This document shows positions 7,743-15,932 of a DNA stretch of 24,875 nucleotides, piece by piece. The DNA comes from Candidatus Levyibacteriota bacterium. GTDB taxonomy: Bacteria; Patescibacteriota; Microgenomatia; Levybacterales; UBA12049. The DNA lies in assembly GCA_023245515.1 (NCBI GenBank), contig JAHFKE010000008.1, positions 1 to 24,875 on the forward strand, in the 5' to 3' direction. The translations under genes and the position numbers were made by a program. Every line of letters starts with the position of its first letter. Positions within the stretch are counted from its first letter, which is position 1. A model generated the notes under the pieces. The model ran no database searches, was not told the origin of the DNA, and saw only the letters and a list, made by a program, of their open reading frames with translations.

Positions 7743-7748
7743 TACAAT
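7743..7748 (+). promoter_or_regulatory. Possible -10 box for trmD
   Basis: TACAAT at 7743-7748 ends 6 nt before the trmD ATG, the same geometry as rpmF. No convincing -35 box is seen at 16-18 nt, so the site may be weak or trmD may depend mainly on read-through from rpsP-khpA. Confidence 0.45.
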
Positions 7749-7754
7749 ACATAT

Positions 7755-8444
7755 ATGAAAATTACTATTCTGACACTTTTTCCGGAAATGTTCTCAGGTC
7801 CTTTTGATCATTCGATAGTAAAACGGGCAAAAGAAAAAGGGCTTATAGACATCAACTTTATCAATGTACGTGATTTTGGCATCGGCAAACATCAAGTCAT
7901 TGATGATACATCCTATGGTGGGGGAGTGGGGATGGTTATGAGAGTGGATGTATTGCACGAGGCGATAAAAAGTGCAAAGTGCAAAGTGCAAAGTGCAAAA
8001 TGTAACGAAAAGACTGTCCTTCTGAGTGCTAGCGGAAAAACGTTTAAACAACAAACCGCGAAAGAATATTCCCAACTTGACCACCTCATTCTCATCTGTG
8101 GACATTATGAAGGAGTCGACGCAAGAATAGAACATTATATTGATGAAGAAATATCAATTGGAGACTTTGTTCTGACAGGAGGAGAAATTCCTGCCATGCT
8201 CATAATAGACTCTGTCACAAGATTAATTGATGGAGTCATCACCGAGGGTGCGACTGAAGACGAATCTTTCTCTGAAAAAAATGGAATGCTATTAGAATAT
8301 CCACACTACACAAAACCTCAAGAATATGAAGGGCGCAAAGTTCCTGAGATTTTACTATCAGGAAATCATCCAAAAATAACAGAGTGGAAAAAAGAGGAGG
8401 TAGTTAAGAAAACAAGAAGAATCCGTCCTGACCTCCTCAAGTAG
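7755..8444 (+). CDS. trmD: tRNA (guanine37-N1)-methyltransferase TrmD
   Basis: SPOUT-family enzyme that methylates G37 next to the anticodon with S-adenosylmethionine, preventing +1 frameshifts. 229 residues, within the usual range. Visible are FPEMF, DDTSYGGGVGM, the knot residues CGHYEGVDARI and SIGDFVLTGGEIPAM, the catalytic-Asp region ATEDESF and YPHYTKP. Residues about 72-83 (KSAKCKVQSAKC) come from a perfect four-copy AAAGTGC repeat in a loop that varies in the family. The usual neighbours rimM and rplS are absent. ATG 7755 follows a TACAAT box by 6 nt with no Shine-Dalgarno. Confidence 0.96.
   Translation: MKITILTLFPEMFSGPFDHSIVKRAKEKGLIDINFINVRDFGIGKHQVIDDTSYGGGVGMVMRVDVLHEAIKSAKCKVQSAKCNEKTVLLSASGKTFKQQTAKEYSQLDHLILICGHYEGVDARIEHYIDEEISIGDFVLTGGEIPAMLIIDSVTRLIDGVITEGATEDESFSEKNGMLLEYPHYTKPQEYEGRKVPEILLSGNHPKITEWKKEEVVKKTRRIRPDLLK
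7969..8003 (+). repeat. In-frame heptamer repeat (AAAGTGC) inside trmD
   Basis: Four perfect consecutive AAAGTGC units (7969-7996) plus a degenerate fifth (7997-8003). Because 7 is not a multiple of 3, three units make 21 nt and yield a 7-residue peptide periodicity (KSAKCKV, QSAKCNE). Gain or loss of one unit would shift the trmD frame. Confidence 0.9.
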
Positions 8445-8523
8445 AATTTCACCTATTACTAATATCAAAATACCAAACTCTCAATAAATTATTTAAGATA
8501 TTAGATATTCTCTTTTGAGTTTA

Positions 8524-9258
8524 TCAAAAGAGGGGTGCTGATGCTGAGGGAGACGACTCCTGCGTTTCGGAGGGAGCAGGTAGTAATAACTCTGCGCTCT
8601 TATTTTTCCATTCAGTAAGCTTCTTGAGTAATGCAAGCTTCTTATCAGATAGGGGAAGAATCTGCTCATCATCCCTCACGAGAATGGTAGGAAAGTCCTT
8701 GCGATAAAATTGCACTTTTATCGAGACGAACTGAGAGCTGCCATCAATTTGTGCTACTTGCGAAAGAGGCAATCTTTCTTCCAGATCTTTTATAAATAGT
8801 TGAATTCCACCAATATCCCCATGCGCAATCAAGGTTATAGTGATAAAGGAAAGACCATTAGTAGCTGAATTATCACCTCCTATTGTAAAAGAAAAATCGT
8901 CAAGGGATATGTTTGAATTAACCGCTGCCGAGGATATGGTCGTCAGAATGGGACCAAAATCATTCTCCACAGGCAATGCTGCTAGAGCTGTATCCGACTG
9001 CCTATCCAATATAGACCTATCAATATTGTTCATAAAATTTATGTTCTTATTGATAATTTTAATTCTTTCCTGAGTAGCAATTACCTCCTCCCTGATGGAA
9101 AGCCAACTCTGAAATCGAGGAATAATGATATTAAAAATAAAAATAAAACAAACTAGAACAATAAGAACGATAATACTAAGAGAATAATAAAATGAATCTT
9201 TGTATCGAAAATAAAAAAACCTTAAGGTTTTTTTACCAAGCCATATTTCTTTTTTCAT
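8524..9258 (-). CDS. pilO: PilO-like type IV pilus assembly protein
   Basis: 244 residues: a basic cytoplasmic N-terminus (MKKEIWLGKKTLRFFYFRYK), one transmembrane helix (about 24-47), a short coiled coil (about 52-78) and an alpha/beta C-terminal domain, the PilO/GspM plan. PilO pairs with PilN to link cytoplasmic PilM and the motor to the pilus base. A Ser/Pro/Ala tail (ETQESSPSASAPLF) extends the C-terminus. Third gene of pilM-pilN-pilO, 49 nt after pilN. Assignment rests on topology and gene order because the sequence of this family is poorly conserved. Confidence 0.75.
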   Translation of the reverse strand: MKKEIWLGKKTLRFFYFRYKDSFYYSLSIIVLIVLVCFIFIFNIIIPRFQSWLSIREEVIATQERIKIINKNINFMNNIDRSILDRQSDTALAALPVENDFGPILTTISSAAVNSNISLDDFSFTIGGDNSATNGLSFITITLIAHGDIGGIQLFIKDLEERLPLSQVAQIDGSSQFVSIKVQFYRKDFPTILVRDDEQILPLSDKKLALLKKLTEWKNKSAELLLPAPSETQESSPSASAPLF

Positions 9259-9307
9259 GAAACTTCGCCTACCTTTCTTTTATAGAGAATTTTAAATTTC
9301 ATTATGG

Positions 9308-9844
9308 TCATAAATTAGTTAAAAGTAGTGTGAGAAGAAAGCCCCTATTCTCATCTTCTGTTGAAAAATCTTTTAGGATAACTTTCGAATATTCTTTTCT
9401 TTCTTGAACCAACTTGGTTACATTGTTGATTAACAAATCCGTCAGCTTTAAGGACTTACTTGAAAAGGTAAATGATAAATTATCTTTAGTTATTTTAAAT
9501 TCTACTATTTCTACGCCATTGGGTATATTTGCTTGTAGTGCCTCAATTGTTTTAGAGTAATTTTTTTGTTTTAAAAAGATGTCACCAATTGTATCGGCTC
9601 TTTTATTCACAAATAAAAATTTAGCGATATCTTTGTGGGAGCGGGACAAGAGAGATTTCGCATCTTGCTCTTGCCTCTTTAGCTGCGGGAGAGGCGAGAG
9701 AACGATAAGGATCAAAATAATGATTGAAGTTACTGAAACTATAAAAAGTGAACCAATCGCAAGAACTCTTAATCTTCCTAGCCTATCACTAGGAACATTG
9801 AAGCGATACTGTTTAGCTTTTAAAAGATTTATACCTTTATTCAT
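9308..9844 (-). CDS. pilN: PilN-like type IV pilus assembly protein
   Basis: 178 residues starting MNKGINLL, matching the INLLP-like PilN N-terminus that binds PilM. One transmembrane helix (about 28-50), a coiled-coil stretch and a C-terminal ferredoxin-like region follow, as in PilN/GspL. Its ATG (9842-9844) overlaps the end of pilM by 8 nt (9837-9844), so translation is coupled. AAAGGAG ahead of the ATG lies inside the pilM codons. Assignment is supported by order directly after PilM. Confidence 0.82.
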   Translation of the reverse strand: MNKGINLLKAKQYRFNVPSDRLGRLRVLAIGSLFIVSVTSIIILILIVLSPLPQLKRQEQDAKSLLSRSHKDIAKFLFVNKRADTIGDIFLKQKNYSKTIEALQANIPNGVEIVEFKITKDNLSFTFSSKSLKLTDLLINNVTKLVQERKEYSKVILKDFSTEDENRGFLLTLLLTNL

Positions 9845-10871
9845 ACTCCTTTAAAGCTAGTCCTATCGCTACCGCATATTCAGTCCCTTTTTCTTCTACT
9901 GTCTTGGGCACATCCTTAACACCAAGCATTTTCCAAGGATTTCCGGTTATGGTTTCAACCCCTAAGGCCTTTGCAAAATATACTGCCAAACCGGGGAGAG
10001 CAGCACTTCCACCAGTTAAGATAATTTGGGAAATAGGGGATTCATTTTTATGTGCTTCGTTATGAAACAGCATAACTTTTTTCACCTCCGCAAGCATGGA
10101 GCTCAACACCGGATCAATTGCCTTTGCAATTTTCCCCTCAAAATTGGTATCCAACAATCCATAGGCAACCTTGTACTCTTCGGCTTGAGCAAGGTTAAAA
10201 CCAAAATCAGAAGCGATTGTCCTCGTTAAGGCAACCCCTCCCAAAGAAATTGTATAGTTAAAAGCGATCACACCATTACGCACGATACATAAAGACGAGC
10301 TCATTGCTCCGATATTCATTATAAGAGAGGTGGGGAAATTATCACCCGAGACGATACTTCTTATAAGAGATAATATTTCGGTCTCAATGGCAATTATTGT
10401 TAATCCTGACAAATCCAAAATCTTCTGATATCTTTTAATAAGCTGGGTGGGCGCACCCACTAAAAGAACTTGCATCCTTTCCTCACCGAAAGAATTTCTC
10501 AACTCTTTTAGCTTGGCCCAAGCAAGCGTTACAGTATCAAGTGGTGCAGGAATATATTGTTCAGCCTCCCAGTAAATTGCCGTCGAAAGCTCGCTATCCG
10601 AAAGAAGAGGCATCTCGATCACTTTTGTATATACATGGTTCTCGGGGAGAGAAATATTAACATTGTTGGTCGTAATCTTTGCATCAATGACTAGCTTATT
10701 GATAACCTGAGCCATTTCTTGATAACCAAAAGCAGATTCTGACTGCATACTTTCCACGGGCGTGGGAACAGAAAGAGCTGAGCCATAACTAATTATGTTA
10801 TTCTCACGATTAAGCCATGCAACCTTGATTGAGGAAGTTCCGATATCTAAACCAAAAGAATTACTTTTCAT
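9837..10871 (-). CDS. pilM: Type IV pilus assembly ATPase-like protein PilM
   Basis: 344-residue actin-like (FtsA/PilM superfamily) protein. The phosphate-1 loop FGLDIGTSSIKVAWL is at residues 6-20, EAEQYIP (typical of PilM) near 103, and a second nucleotide-binding region ILTGGSAALPGL near 287-298. PilM is cytoplasmic and binds the PilN N-terminus to form the inner platform. It has the best Shine-Dalgarno of the locus, GGGAGG (10879-10884) 7 nt from the ATG, in a purine-rich stretch holding several GGAGG copies. It overlaps pilN by 8 nt. Confidence 0.93.
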   Translation of the reverse strand: MKSNSFGLDIGTSSIKVAWLNRENNIISYGSALSVPTPVESMQSESAFGYQEMAQVINKLVIDAKITTNNVNISLPENHVYTKVIEMPLLSDSELSTAIYWEAEQYIPAPLDTVTLAWAKLKELRNSFGEERMQVLLVGAPTQLIKRYQKILDLSGLTIIAIETEILSLIRSIVSGDNFPTSLIMNIGAMSSSLCIVRNGVIAFNYTISLGGVALTRTIASDFGFNLAQAEEYKVAYGLLDTNFEGKIAKAIDPVLSSMLAEVKKVMLFHNEAHKNESPISQIILTGGSAALPGLAVYFAKALGVETITGNPWKMLGVKDVPKTVEEKGTEYAVAIGLALKEYE

Positions 10872-10878
10872 AAAAAAT

Positions 10879-10915
10879 CCTCCCTATCCCTCCTAACTCC
10901 TCCGATCTCCTCCTC
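10879..10915 (-). promoter_or_regulatory. GGAGG-rich ribosome-binding region of pilM
   Basis: On the minus strand this purine-rich stretch contains about four GGAGG or GGAGG-like Shine-Dalgarno cores; the one nearest the gene (10879-10884) has ideal 7-nt spacing. A weak period of about 7 is seen, so it may be a decayed relative of the heptamer tracts. Confidence 0.55.
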
Positions 10916-10938
10916 TATGAAGGAGAGGTCGAAAGGGG

Positions 10939-11793
10939 TTATCGTGGCGAAAACAACACAAATGGAAGTGCTTCCGTCGGCAGCTTGGGGTAACCCTGAA
11001 AACTCATAATCTTTCTTTGCGTATTATCGGCAGTTCCGACCGATTGAACTATTTTCCCTTGAGTCGGCAAGGTAAGACAACTGGTGCCTGCGCTATTACA
11101 GCCCTTTGCCGCAAACACTGTAGACGAGTAAAGGGGGATAGTGCGAATAAGAAGCCCTGAGGTGACTGTGATTGTTTTTTTGTAGGCAAATACTTTTCCA
11201 CCTACAACACCGCCGGATGAGGGAATGTATTCAAAATGATTAAAGACAGTGCGGGGAGAGCAGGGATCAACGGCATACGTAGTATTCACTGGATTTACTT
11301 TTGTACCTGAGATGACGATTATTTCTAGAGCCGCCATAGTGTTGTTCAGTTCAGATTCTACGCATACGTCGGAAGCCTGACCCCAATAAAGAGTGACGTC
11401 CCCATTCCATAGAGTTGAATAGTTAGGATAGTCTGTCAACCATATATCTATGGCTTCATCTTTAAAGTTAGGAGCTCCGTTATTGAGAAGAAGTTCCACG
11501 CCTTCAAATGAGGTTTGTGATGTTGCATACGAGGTTCTATTCTGAAGCGCCCCTGAACCGACGAAAGAAGTGGCCAGCGACTGCTCAATACCAGCCTCAG
11601 CAGCTGAAAAAGCTCGCTCGGAATTCGCTTCCTCCTGAGTGGTTCTCACATTCGTAACCATACGTGCCCCTATAGACAGACCAACAATCAAGATAACAGC
11701 CATGACTAGGATCGCAAGGAGGAGCATCTGCCCCTTCTCATAGTGCTTTTCTTTATATTCTTTCATTCTTATTATGTGGCTACACGGATCCAT
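10939..11793 (-). CDS. PilX-like minor (pseudo)pilin
   Basis: 284 residues. A prepilin-like segment is at EKG/QMLLLAILVMAVILIVGLSIG (about 20-42), followed by SERAFSAAEAGIEQSLA, the AFxAAEAGxE signature of PilX/GspK-type minor pilins. Gly precedes the predicted cut but +5 is Leu and not the usual Glu. The remainder is beta-rich with several Cys. Start: ATG 11793 lies 4 nt after a good -10 box, which suggests a leaderless message; ATG 11766 (MKEYKEKHYEKG) is the alternative. It lies between the large surface protein and pilM, so it probably helps nucleate or cap the same pilus. Confidence 0.78.
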   Translation of the reverse strand: MDPCSHIIRMKEYKEKHYEKGQMLLLAILVMAVILIVGLSIGARMVTNVRTTQEEANSERAFSAAEAGIEQSLATSFVGSGALQNRTSYATSQTSFEGVELLLNNGAPNFKDEAIDIWLTDYPNYSTLWNGDVTLYWGQASDVCVESELNNTMAALEIIVISGTKVNPVNTTYAVDPCSPRTVFNHFEYIPSSGGVVGGKVFAYKKTITVTSGLLIRTIPLYSSTVFAAKGCNSAGTSCLTLPTQGKIVQSVGTADNTQRKIMSFQGYPKLPTEALPFVLFSPR

Positions 11794-11797
11794 CTTT

Positions 11798-11826
11798 ATC
11801 GTATCAATCTACACAAGAGGTGTCAA
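11798..11826 (-). promoter_or_regulatory. Promoter of the PilX-like gene (and pilM-N-O)
   Basis: Minus-strand TTGACA (11821-11826), exactly 17 nt, TACGAT (11798-11803), then AAAG and ATG 11793. Transcription is expected to start at about the start codon. As the downstream gaps are short, it may serve pilM-pilN-pilO too. Confidence 0.7.
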
Positions 11827-11850
11827 CGAGGGGACTTAAACTCTCAACTC

Positions 11851-11882
11851 CCTGCCCGCATTGCTACGCAAAGGGTTGCAGG
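11851..11882 (+). repeat. Palindromic intergenic element, copy 2
   Basis: CCTGC (11851-11855) / GCAGG (11878-11882) stem with a 22-nt loop that has an inner TTGC-TAC-GCAA hairpin. It is 26/32 identical to the element at 2480-2511 and in the same orientation. It lies between the stop of the 1305-residue protein and the PilX-like promoter. Confidence 0.6.
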
Positions 11883-11915
11883 TCGTAGATACCGGAGGGG
11901 TGCGGGTCAACTCCG

Positions 11916-14900
11916 TCAGGGTGCTACTTCCCAAGAATAACTATTTCGCAATTTGATGAAATCAGGCATATTGAACAGAAAATCAAGACGCTGAGAAAAA
12001 GATATTGTGGGATAGGAACTGTTACTTCCGCAAAGATCACGATTATTCTGCAGAGAATACCCTCCAAGACCGGCATTTGTTATCACACCTCCTGCGATAT
12101 TAAGCCTTAGATCGTTACAAGTTCCTGCACTATTAATAATAAACGCTTTATCTGCACTAAATATACCGTCAAGGTTTGATACTTTGGAAGAGGCGATCGA
12201 TCCGACATTACTTTCAACTACAATGTTGCCGGATGCAGAGAAGAAAGCGCTTGCGCCTGATCCCTTAGGACTTTGAATATCACCCTTTATATGAAGGTCT
12301 CCATTAATTAAGAAGACGTAATTTTGGTTAAGGGGCAGATCATACGCGTTCAGGTAAAGATCTCCGCTAACCACATAAATTCCATGAGGAAGACTAGCTG
12401 GAAGGGTGCAATCCGAAATAGCACAAACAGTTGACAGGTTAGTCGGCGATACACCCGCCTGCGTCGATCTTAGCATAATATTAGCATAGGAAGAGAAAAT
12501 GCCGCCACTGCCTACAGAAGTCTTATGAACCTCAGGATATCTACTTCCCCCCACAATCCAGTTTGTGCTTGATACCTGCCCCTTACCAAATGAGTAAGGA
12601 CTATCGCCTGAGAAGGCAATACCGGGAGTATTGCATGCTATATCTGTCACTAAGGGCATCCTATATATTTCTATCTCATTTATGGTCGGGATAGGAGCTG
12701 AAGTAGGCATAGATAATCTCATATATTTTGATGTTATAGAGGGAGAAAAGTCTATAATCTTATAATTTCCTATTGAAGTCCCTGTTGTACCGGGGATATC
12801 AGTATAATTTGTCCCGTCATTTGACCACTGCAACTTGTAGGAGGTGACTCTCGGATAGGAAGCCTCATCTATTACCACTCTGTTATACGTTCTTGGCACT
12901 CCTAAGTTCACTGAGAGCCATTGGTTATTGGCATATGATGCAGGACTTTGCGCATTCCATCTAGTATTAACATTTCCATCAAAGGCTTTAGAGGGCTCAT
13001 TGCCGGGACCCAACTCCCAACTACTTGAAGCGTTGGCAATCTGGTTCAAAGCAAGGTTAGGTGTTAAAGTCAGATTGTTATATACCTCCATCTCATTTAT
13101 GGTCGGGGTATTAGATGCGGTAGTGTTTACATATAATCTCAAATATCGCGATGTAACAGGGGTAAAGACCAAGACCTTATTATCTCCTATGCTACTTTGT
13201 CCTGTGCCTGGAATATCATGATAATCTATTCCGTCATTTGACCACTGCAATTTGTAAGAAGTAATATTCGCATAAACAGTATATTCTTTTAAGATTACTG
13301 TGTTATACGTTGTGCCTGTGCCCAAATCTACGGAGAGCCATTGATTGTCAAAAATCCCAAACTCTGAATTCCATCTTGTCGACAGATCTGCATCAAAAGC
13401 TTTTGCTGGATCATACCCTACCTGTGGTGACCAAGTTGTTGAAGCGCTTGCCGGTTTGTTCAAGGCAAGGTTAGGCAATTCTGCCACTCTATATACCTCC
13501 ATTTCGTTCATGGTCGGCGTACTAGACGAGCTATTGATGTACAACCTTATATACCTAGCCGTGACAGGGGAAAAGTCTATCACTTTATCAGAAGGAAGCG
13601 TAGTACCGTTTGTTCCCGGAATATCATAGTAGTCTATTCCGTTATTTGACCACTGCAATTTATATGAATTAATTCTACCGTTATAGGAATATTCTTTTAA
13701 GATTACCCTGTTATAGGTTGTCCCCGCTCCAAGATCTACAGAAACCCATTGGTTATTGAAATAAGGGTCTCCGCTGTGCGCAACCCATAGCGTACTCATA
13801 TCTCCATCAAATGCCTTAGATGCCTCAAGACCTCCGCTTTCCCATGTGCTAGAGGCATTTACGGGCTTGCCTGCTGCCAGATTGGGCGCTGCGCCGGCGT
13901 TGTAGGATCCAACATTGGGCGTTATCATTCCATAGTTGCCTTGATATATCCTATTATTTATACCTGAGTCTATCCTGACGTCTCCGCAAGTACTCTGATA
14001 CCATGGATACAAGTTGGTGATGCCGAAGTTAAGATTATCAATCGTACCAAACTTACAATGAGCACCATTTGCACCGCCCGTACTACATGCTTGCCCAACA
14101 GTAACCCCAAATGTAGGAGGAGGGCCATTAAGTGGATAGGTGAGGGTATAGTCTGAAGACATAGACGGATAAGAGACCGTAAGGGGACCAGCAAGAAGAT
14201 CATTGATAAAATAAGTAGTTGCAGCCGGATAGCTTATTGCACCACGGCTTGAGGTTATGGTGGTAGCCCCACTATAATTGGTTTCTCCTGGATCTTTGAA
14301 GCCGTTCTTATTTGCGTCAATATAGACGAACCCCGAAATTTCATTCGGAGCAATACCAAAATCTATACCACTTACATCGGGTGGCCCCGTGACACTTCTT
14401 GTAGTGGGTGTTGTCGCTGTATATTTGGGCGGGACGGTAATAGTAACGTTATAGGTACCCCAATGTGATTGTCTGAAAATATAATTTCCAGAAGCATCTG
14501 TCGTAGTAAAGCCAATACCACTCATCGTGATAAGCGTCACGCCTGTATAAGGGGGATCTCCCGGGTCTCGTATTCCGTTCCTATTTTTGTCTACAAAAAC
14601 AGTACCTGAGGTATCAAAGTCATTAAGTCTAATACCAAAATTGATCCATGCATCAGGACCACCCACAACATACTGCCACGCAGGCGTCGTAGGCGTGTAA
14701 TTTGGCGGAACATTGATATAAACGGCGTAGCCACCAGCAGGAACATTATAAAAACCATAATCTCCTGATCCGGGGTTGGTGGGGCCCCCCCACCACAAAC
14801 CGCTGAGTGTTACCCATACGCCGCCAAGCGGCCAATCACCTCCATCAGGTACCCCATTTACATTGTTATCCTGATACACCATCCCTACGATATTAAAGGT

Positions 14901-15833
14901 GGGCGGCGCGCAGGAACTGGCATGACCATAATCATCCGGACCCGGATAGCAGACATCGTCGCCTGCGCAGGAGTTAGAATTTGTCCTGCCACAAACAGCC
15001 CACTGACTCCAGTTCCAGCCTCCACCCGATTTGTTTACAGCCTGAGCTGCATTCGTATCAGGATCATAAGAACCACCAGGGTATATTTGGAAAACACCTG
15101 CCTCACCATTTGGCCCTCTCGCGCTTGGATTGCAAGCACTCTCCCGTGCTCCAATCAAACGAGCAGCCCACGTTTGCGTCCCGAAATAAGGATAAAGAAA
15201 CTCACAAGAACAGTAATACGCATATGACCATACGTCAGTACACGCCAACGCCTGCGGTGTGAGCTTGTCAAAAAAGGGGATTGCCGCTTGTCCCCCGTCA
15301 CAAATACTCAATCTACTGAATGGGCCCCAATTGACTTTCCCTGTCGGATCAGCGTAGCGAGAAAGCGCTATAAGCACCTTGGTGGCACAAAGAACCTGCT
15401 GATCATCAGTCTTTAAAAGCTGGTGAATCAGATAATCTTCGGCGGCCTTCCGGGTTTCATCGAGCTTAGGATTATAAATATTTATGGTAAAGGTATCCCT
15501 ATTTGCCTCATAAGTGATTTGATAGTCCTTGCTCCACTTTAGGATCGCATTACCAGATGGACTCGCCATTTTTTCAAAAGGATTTTCAAGTGCCCTCTCA
15601 CGGGCCTTCTTCACCCCCTGTTTAAGCTGATCACCAAGAAGGTACGGGGATGGAGTGACAGAAGATGCAAAAGGATTAAAGGACTTAGGCTTTGATTTCA
15701 AATTGGAAATAGCAAAGTAAGAAATCGCTGCATACACTATTACTCCGACAACAATCGTCAAAATAAGCCATATGTGCCAATTGCGCTTGCGTCCCCCTCG
15801 TAAGACTTGTGCTTTATTACCGAACGATATCAT
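11916..15833 (-). CDS. Giant membrane-anchored surface protein: lysozyme-like, SdrD-B-like and three discoidin domains
   Basis: 1305 residues from ATG 15833, chosen over TTG 15860 because GGGGGAG (15840-15846) lies 6 nt upstream. Order: basic N-terminus, transmembrane helix (about 20-42), a region with several Cys, a lysozyme/SLT-like segment (about 225-290: RESACNPSARG then GEAGVFQIY, with Glu at about 231 in the catalytic position), three SdrD-B-like domains (about 310-610, each with a DxNxNGxxDxG-type Ca-binding loop), three F5/8 type C discoidin domains (about 650-785, 787-920, 925-1060) and a repeat-rich beta C-terminal region (about 1070-1305) ending NSYSWEVAP. Discoidin domains usually bind glycans or lipids. 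A role as anchored adhesin with peptidoglycan-opening activity is inferred. It sits inside the pilus locus between prepilins and the PilX-like gene. Confidence 0.9.
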   Translation of the reverse strand: MISFGNKAQVLRGGRKRNWHIWLILTIVVGVIVYAAISYFAISNLKSKPKSFNPFASSVTPSPYLLGDQLKQGVKKARERALENPFEKMASPSGNAILKWSKDYQITYEANRDTFTINIYNPKLDETRKAAEDYLIHQLLKTDDQQVLCATKVLIALSRYADPTGKVNWGPFSRLSICDGGQAAIPFFDKLTPQALACTDVWSYAYYCSCEFLYPYFGTQTWAARLIGARESACNPSARGPNGEAGVFQIYPGGSYDPDTNAAQAVNKSGGGWNWSQWAVCGRTNSNSCAGDDVCYPGPDDYGHASSCAPPTFNIVGMVYQDNNVNGVPDGGDWPLGGVWVTLSGLWWGGPTNPGSGDYGFYNVPAGGYAVYINVPPNYTPTTPAWQYVVGGPDAWINFGIRLNDFDTSGTVFVDKNRNGIRDPGDPPYTGVTLITMSGIGFTTTDASGNYIFRQSHWGTYNVTITVPPKYTATTPTTRSVTGPPDVSGIDFGIAPNEISGFVYIDANKNGFKDPGETNYSGATTITSSRGAISYPAATTYFINDLLAGPLTVSYPSMSSDYTLTYPLNGPPPTFGVTVGQACSTGGANGAHCKFGTIDNLNFGITNLYPWYQSTCGDVRIDSGINNRIYQGNYGMITPNVGSYNAGAAPNLAAGKPVNASSTWESGGLEASKAFDGDMSTLWVAHSGDPYFNNQWVSVDLGAGTTYNRVILKEYSYNGRINSYKLQWSNNGIDYYDIPGTNGTTLPSDKVIDFSPVTARYIRLYINSSSSTPTMNEMEVYRVAELPNLALNKPASASTTWSPQVGYDPAKAFDADLSTRWNSEFGIFDNQWLSVDLGTGTTYNTVILKEYTVYANITSYKLQWSNDGIDYHDIPGTGQSSIGDNKVLVFTPVTSRYLRLYVNTTASNTPTINEMEVYNNLTLTPNLALNQIANASSSWELGPGNEPSKAFDGNVNTRWNAQSPASYANNQWLSVNLGVPRTYNRVVIDEASYPRVTSYKLQWSNDGTNYTDIPGTTGTSIGNYKIIDFSPSITSKYMRLSMPTSAPIPTINEIEIYRMPLVTDIACNTPGIAFSGDSPYSFGKGQVSSTNWIVGGSRYPEVHKTSVGSGGIFSSYANIMLRSTQAGVSPTNLSTVCAISDCTLPASLPHGIYVVSGDLYLNAYDLPLNQNYVFLINGDLHIKGDIQSPKGSGASAFFSASGNIVVESNVGSIASSKVSNLDGIFSADKAFIINSAGTCNDLRLNIAGGVITNAGLGGYSLQNNRDLCGSNSSYPTISFSQRLDFLFNMPDFIKLRNSYSWEVAP

Positions 15834-15863
15834 TCTTTTCTCCCCCAGCTGTCCATTCAATTC

Positions 15864-15892
15864 AGTATTTCATGAGAGCTATCTATTGTCAA
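15864..15892 (-). promoter_or_regulatory. Promoter of the giant surface protein
   Basis: Minus-strand TTGACA (15887-15892), 17 nt, AATACT (15864-15869; 4 of 6 consensus bases). It leaves a leader of about 25 nt containing GGGGGAG before ATG 15833, unlike the nearly leaderless genes around it. Confidence 0.55.
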
Positions 15893-15932
15893 TCTAACGA
15901 AGGGAAATCAGCTATAAACATAGGCAGAATCT

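Noticed and set aside
7794..8135. Minus-strand frames across trmD with Cys-rich repeats
   Set aside because: They are antisense shadows of the AAAGTGC repeat and of conserved TrmD codons.
8459..8504. Terminator between the convergent trmD and pilO ends
   Set aside because: An 8-bp CTAATATC/GATATTAG pairing exists but is AT-only, has a loop of about 30 nt and no T-run.
12928..13629. Two + strand frames of 94-97 codons that resemble each other
   Set aside because: They are antisense to consecutive discoidin domains; their similarity reflects the repeat on the coding strand.
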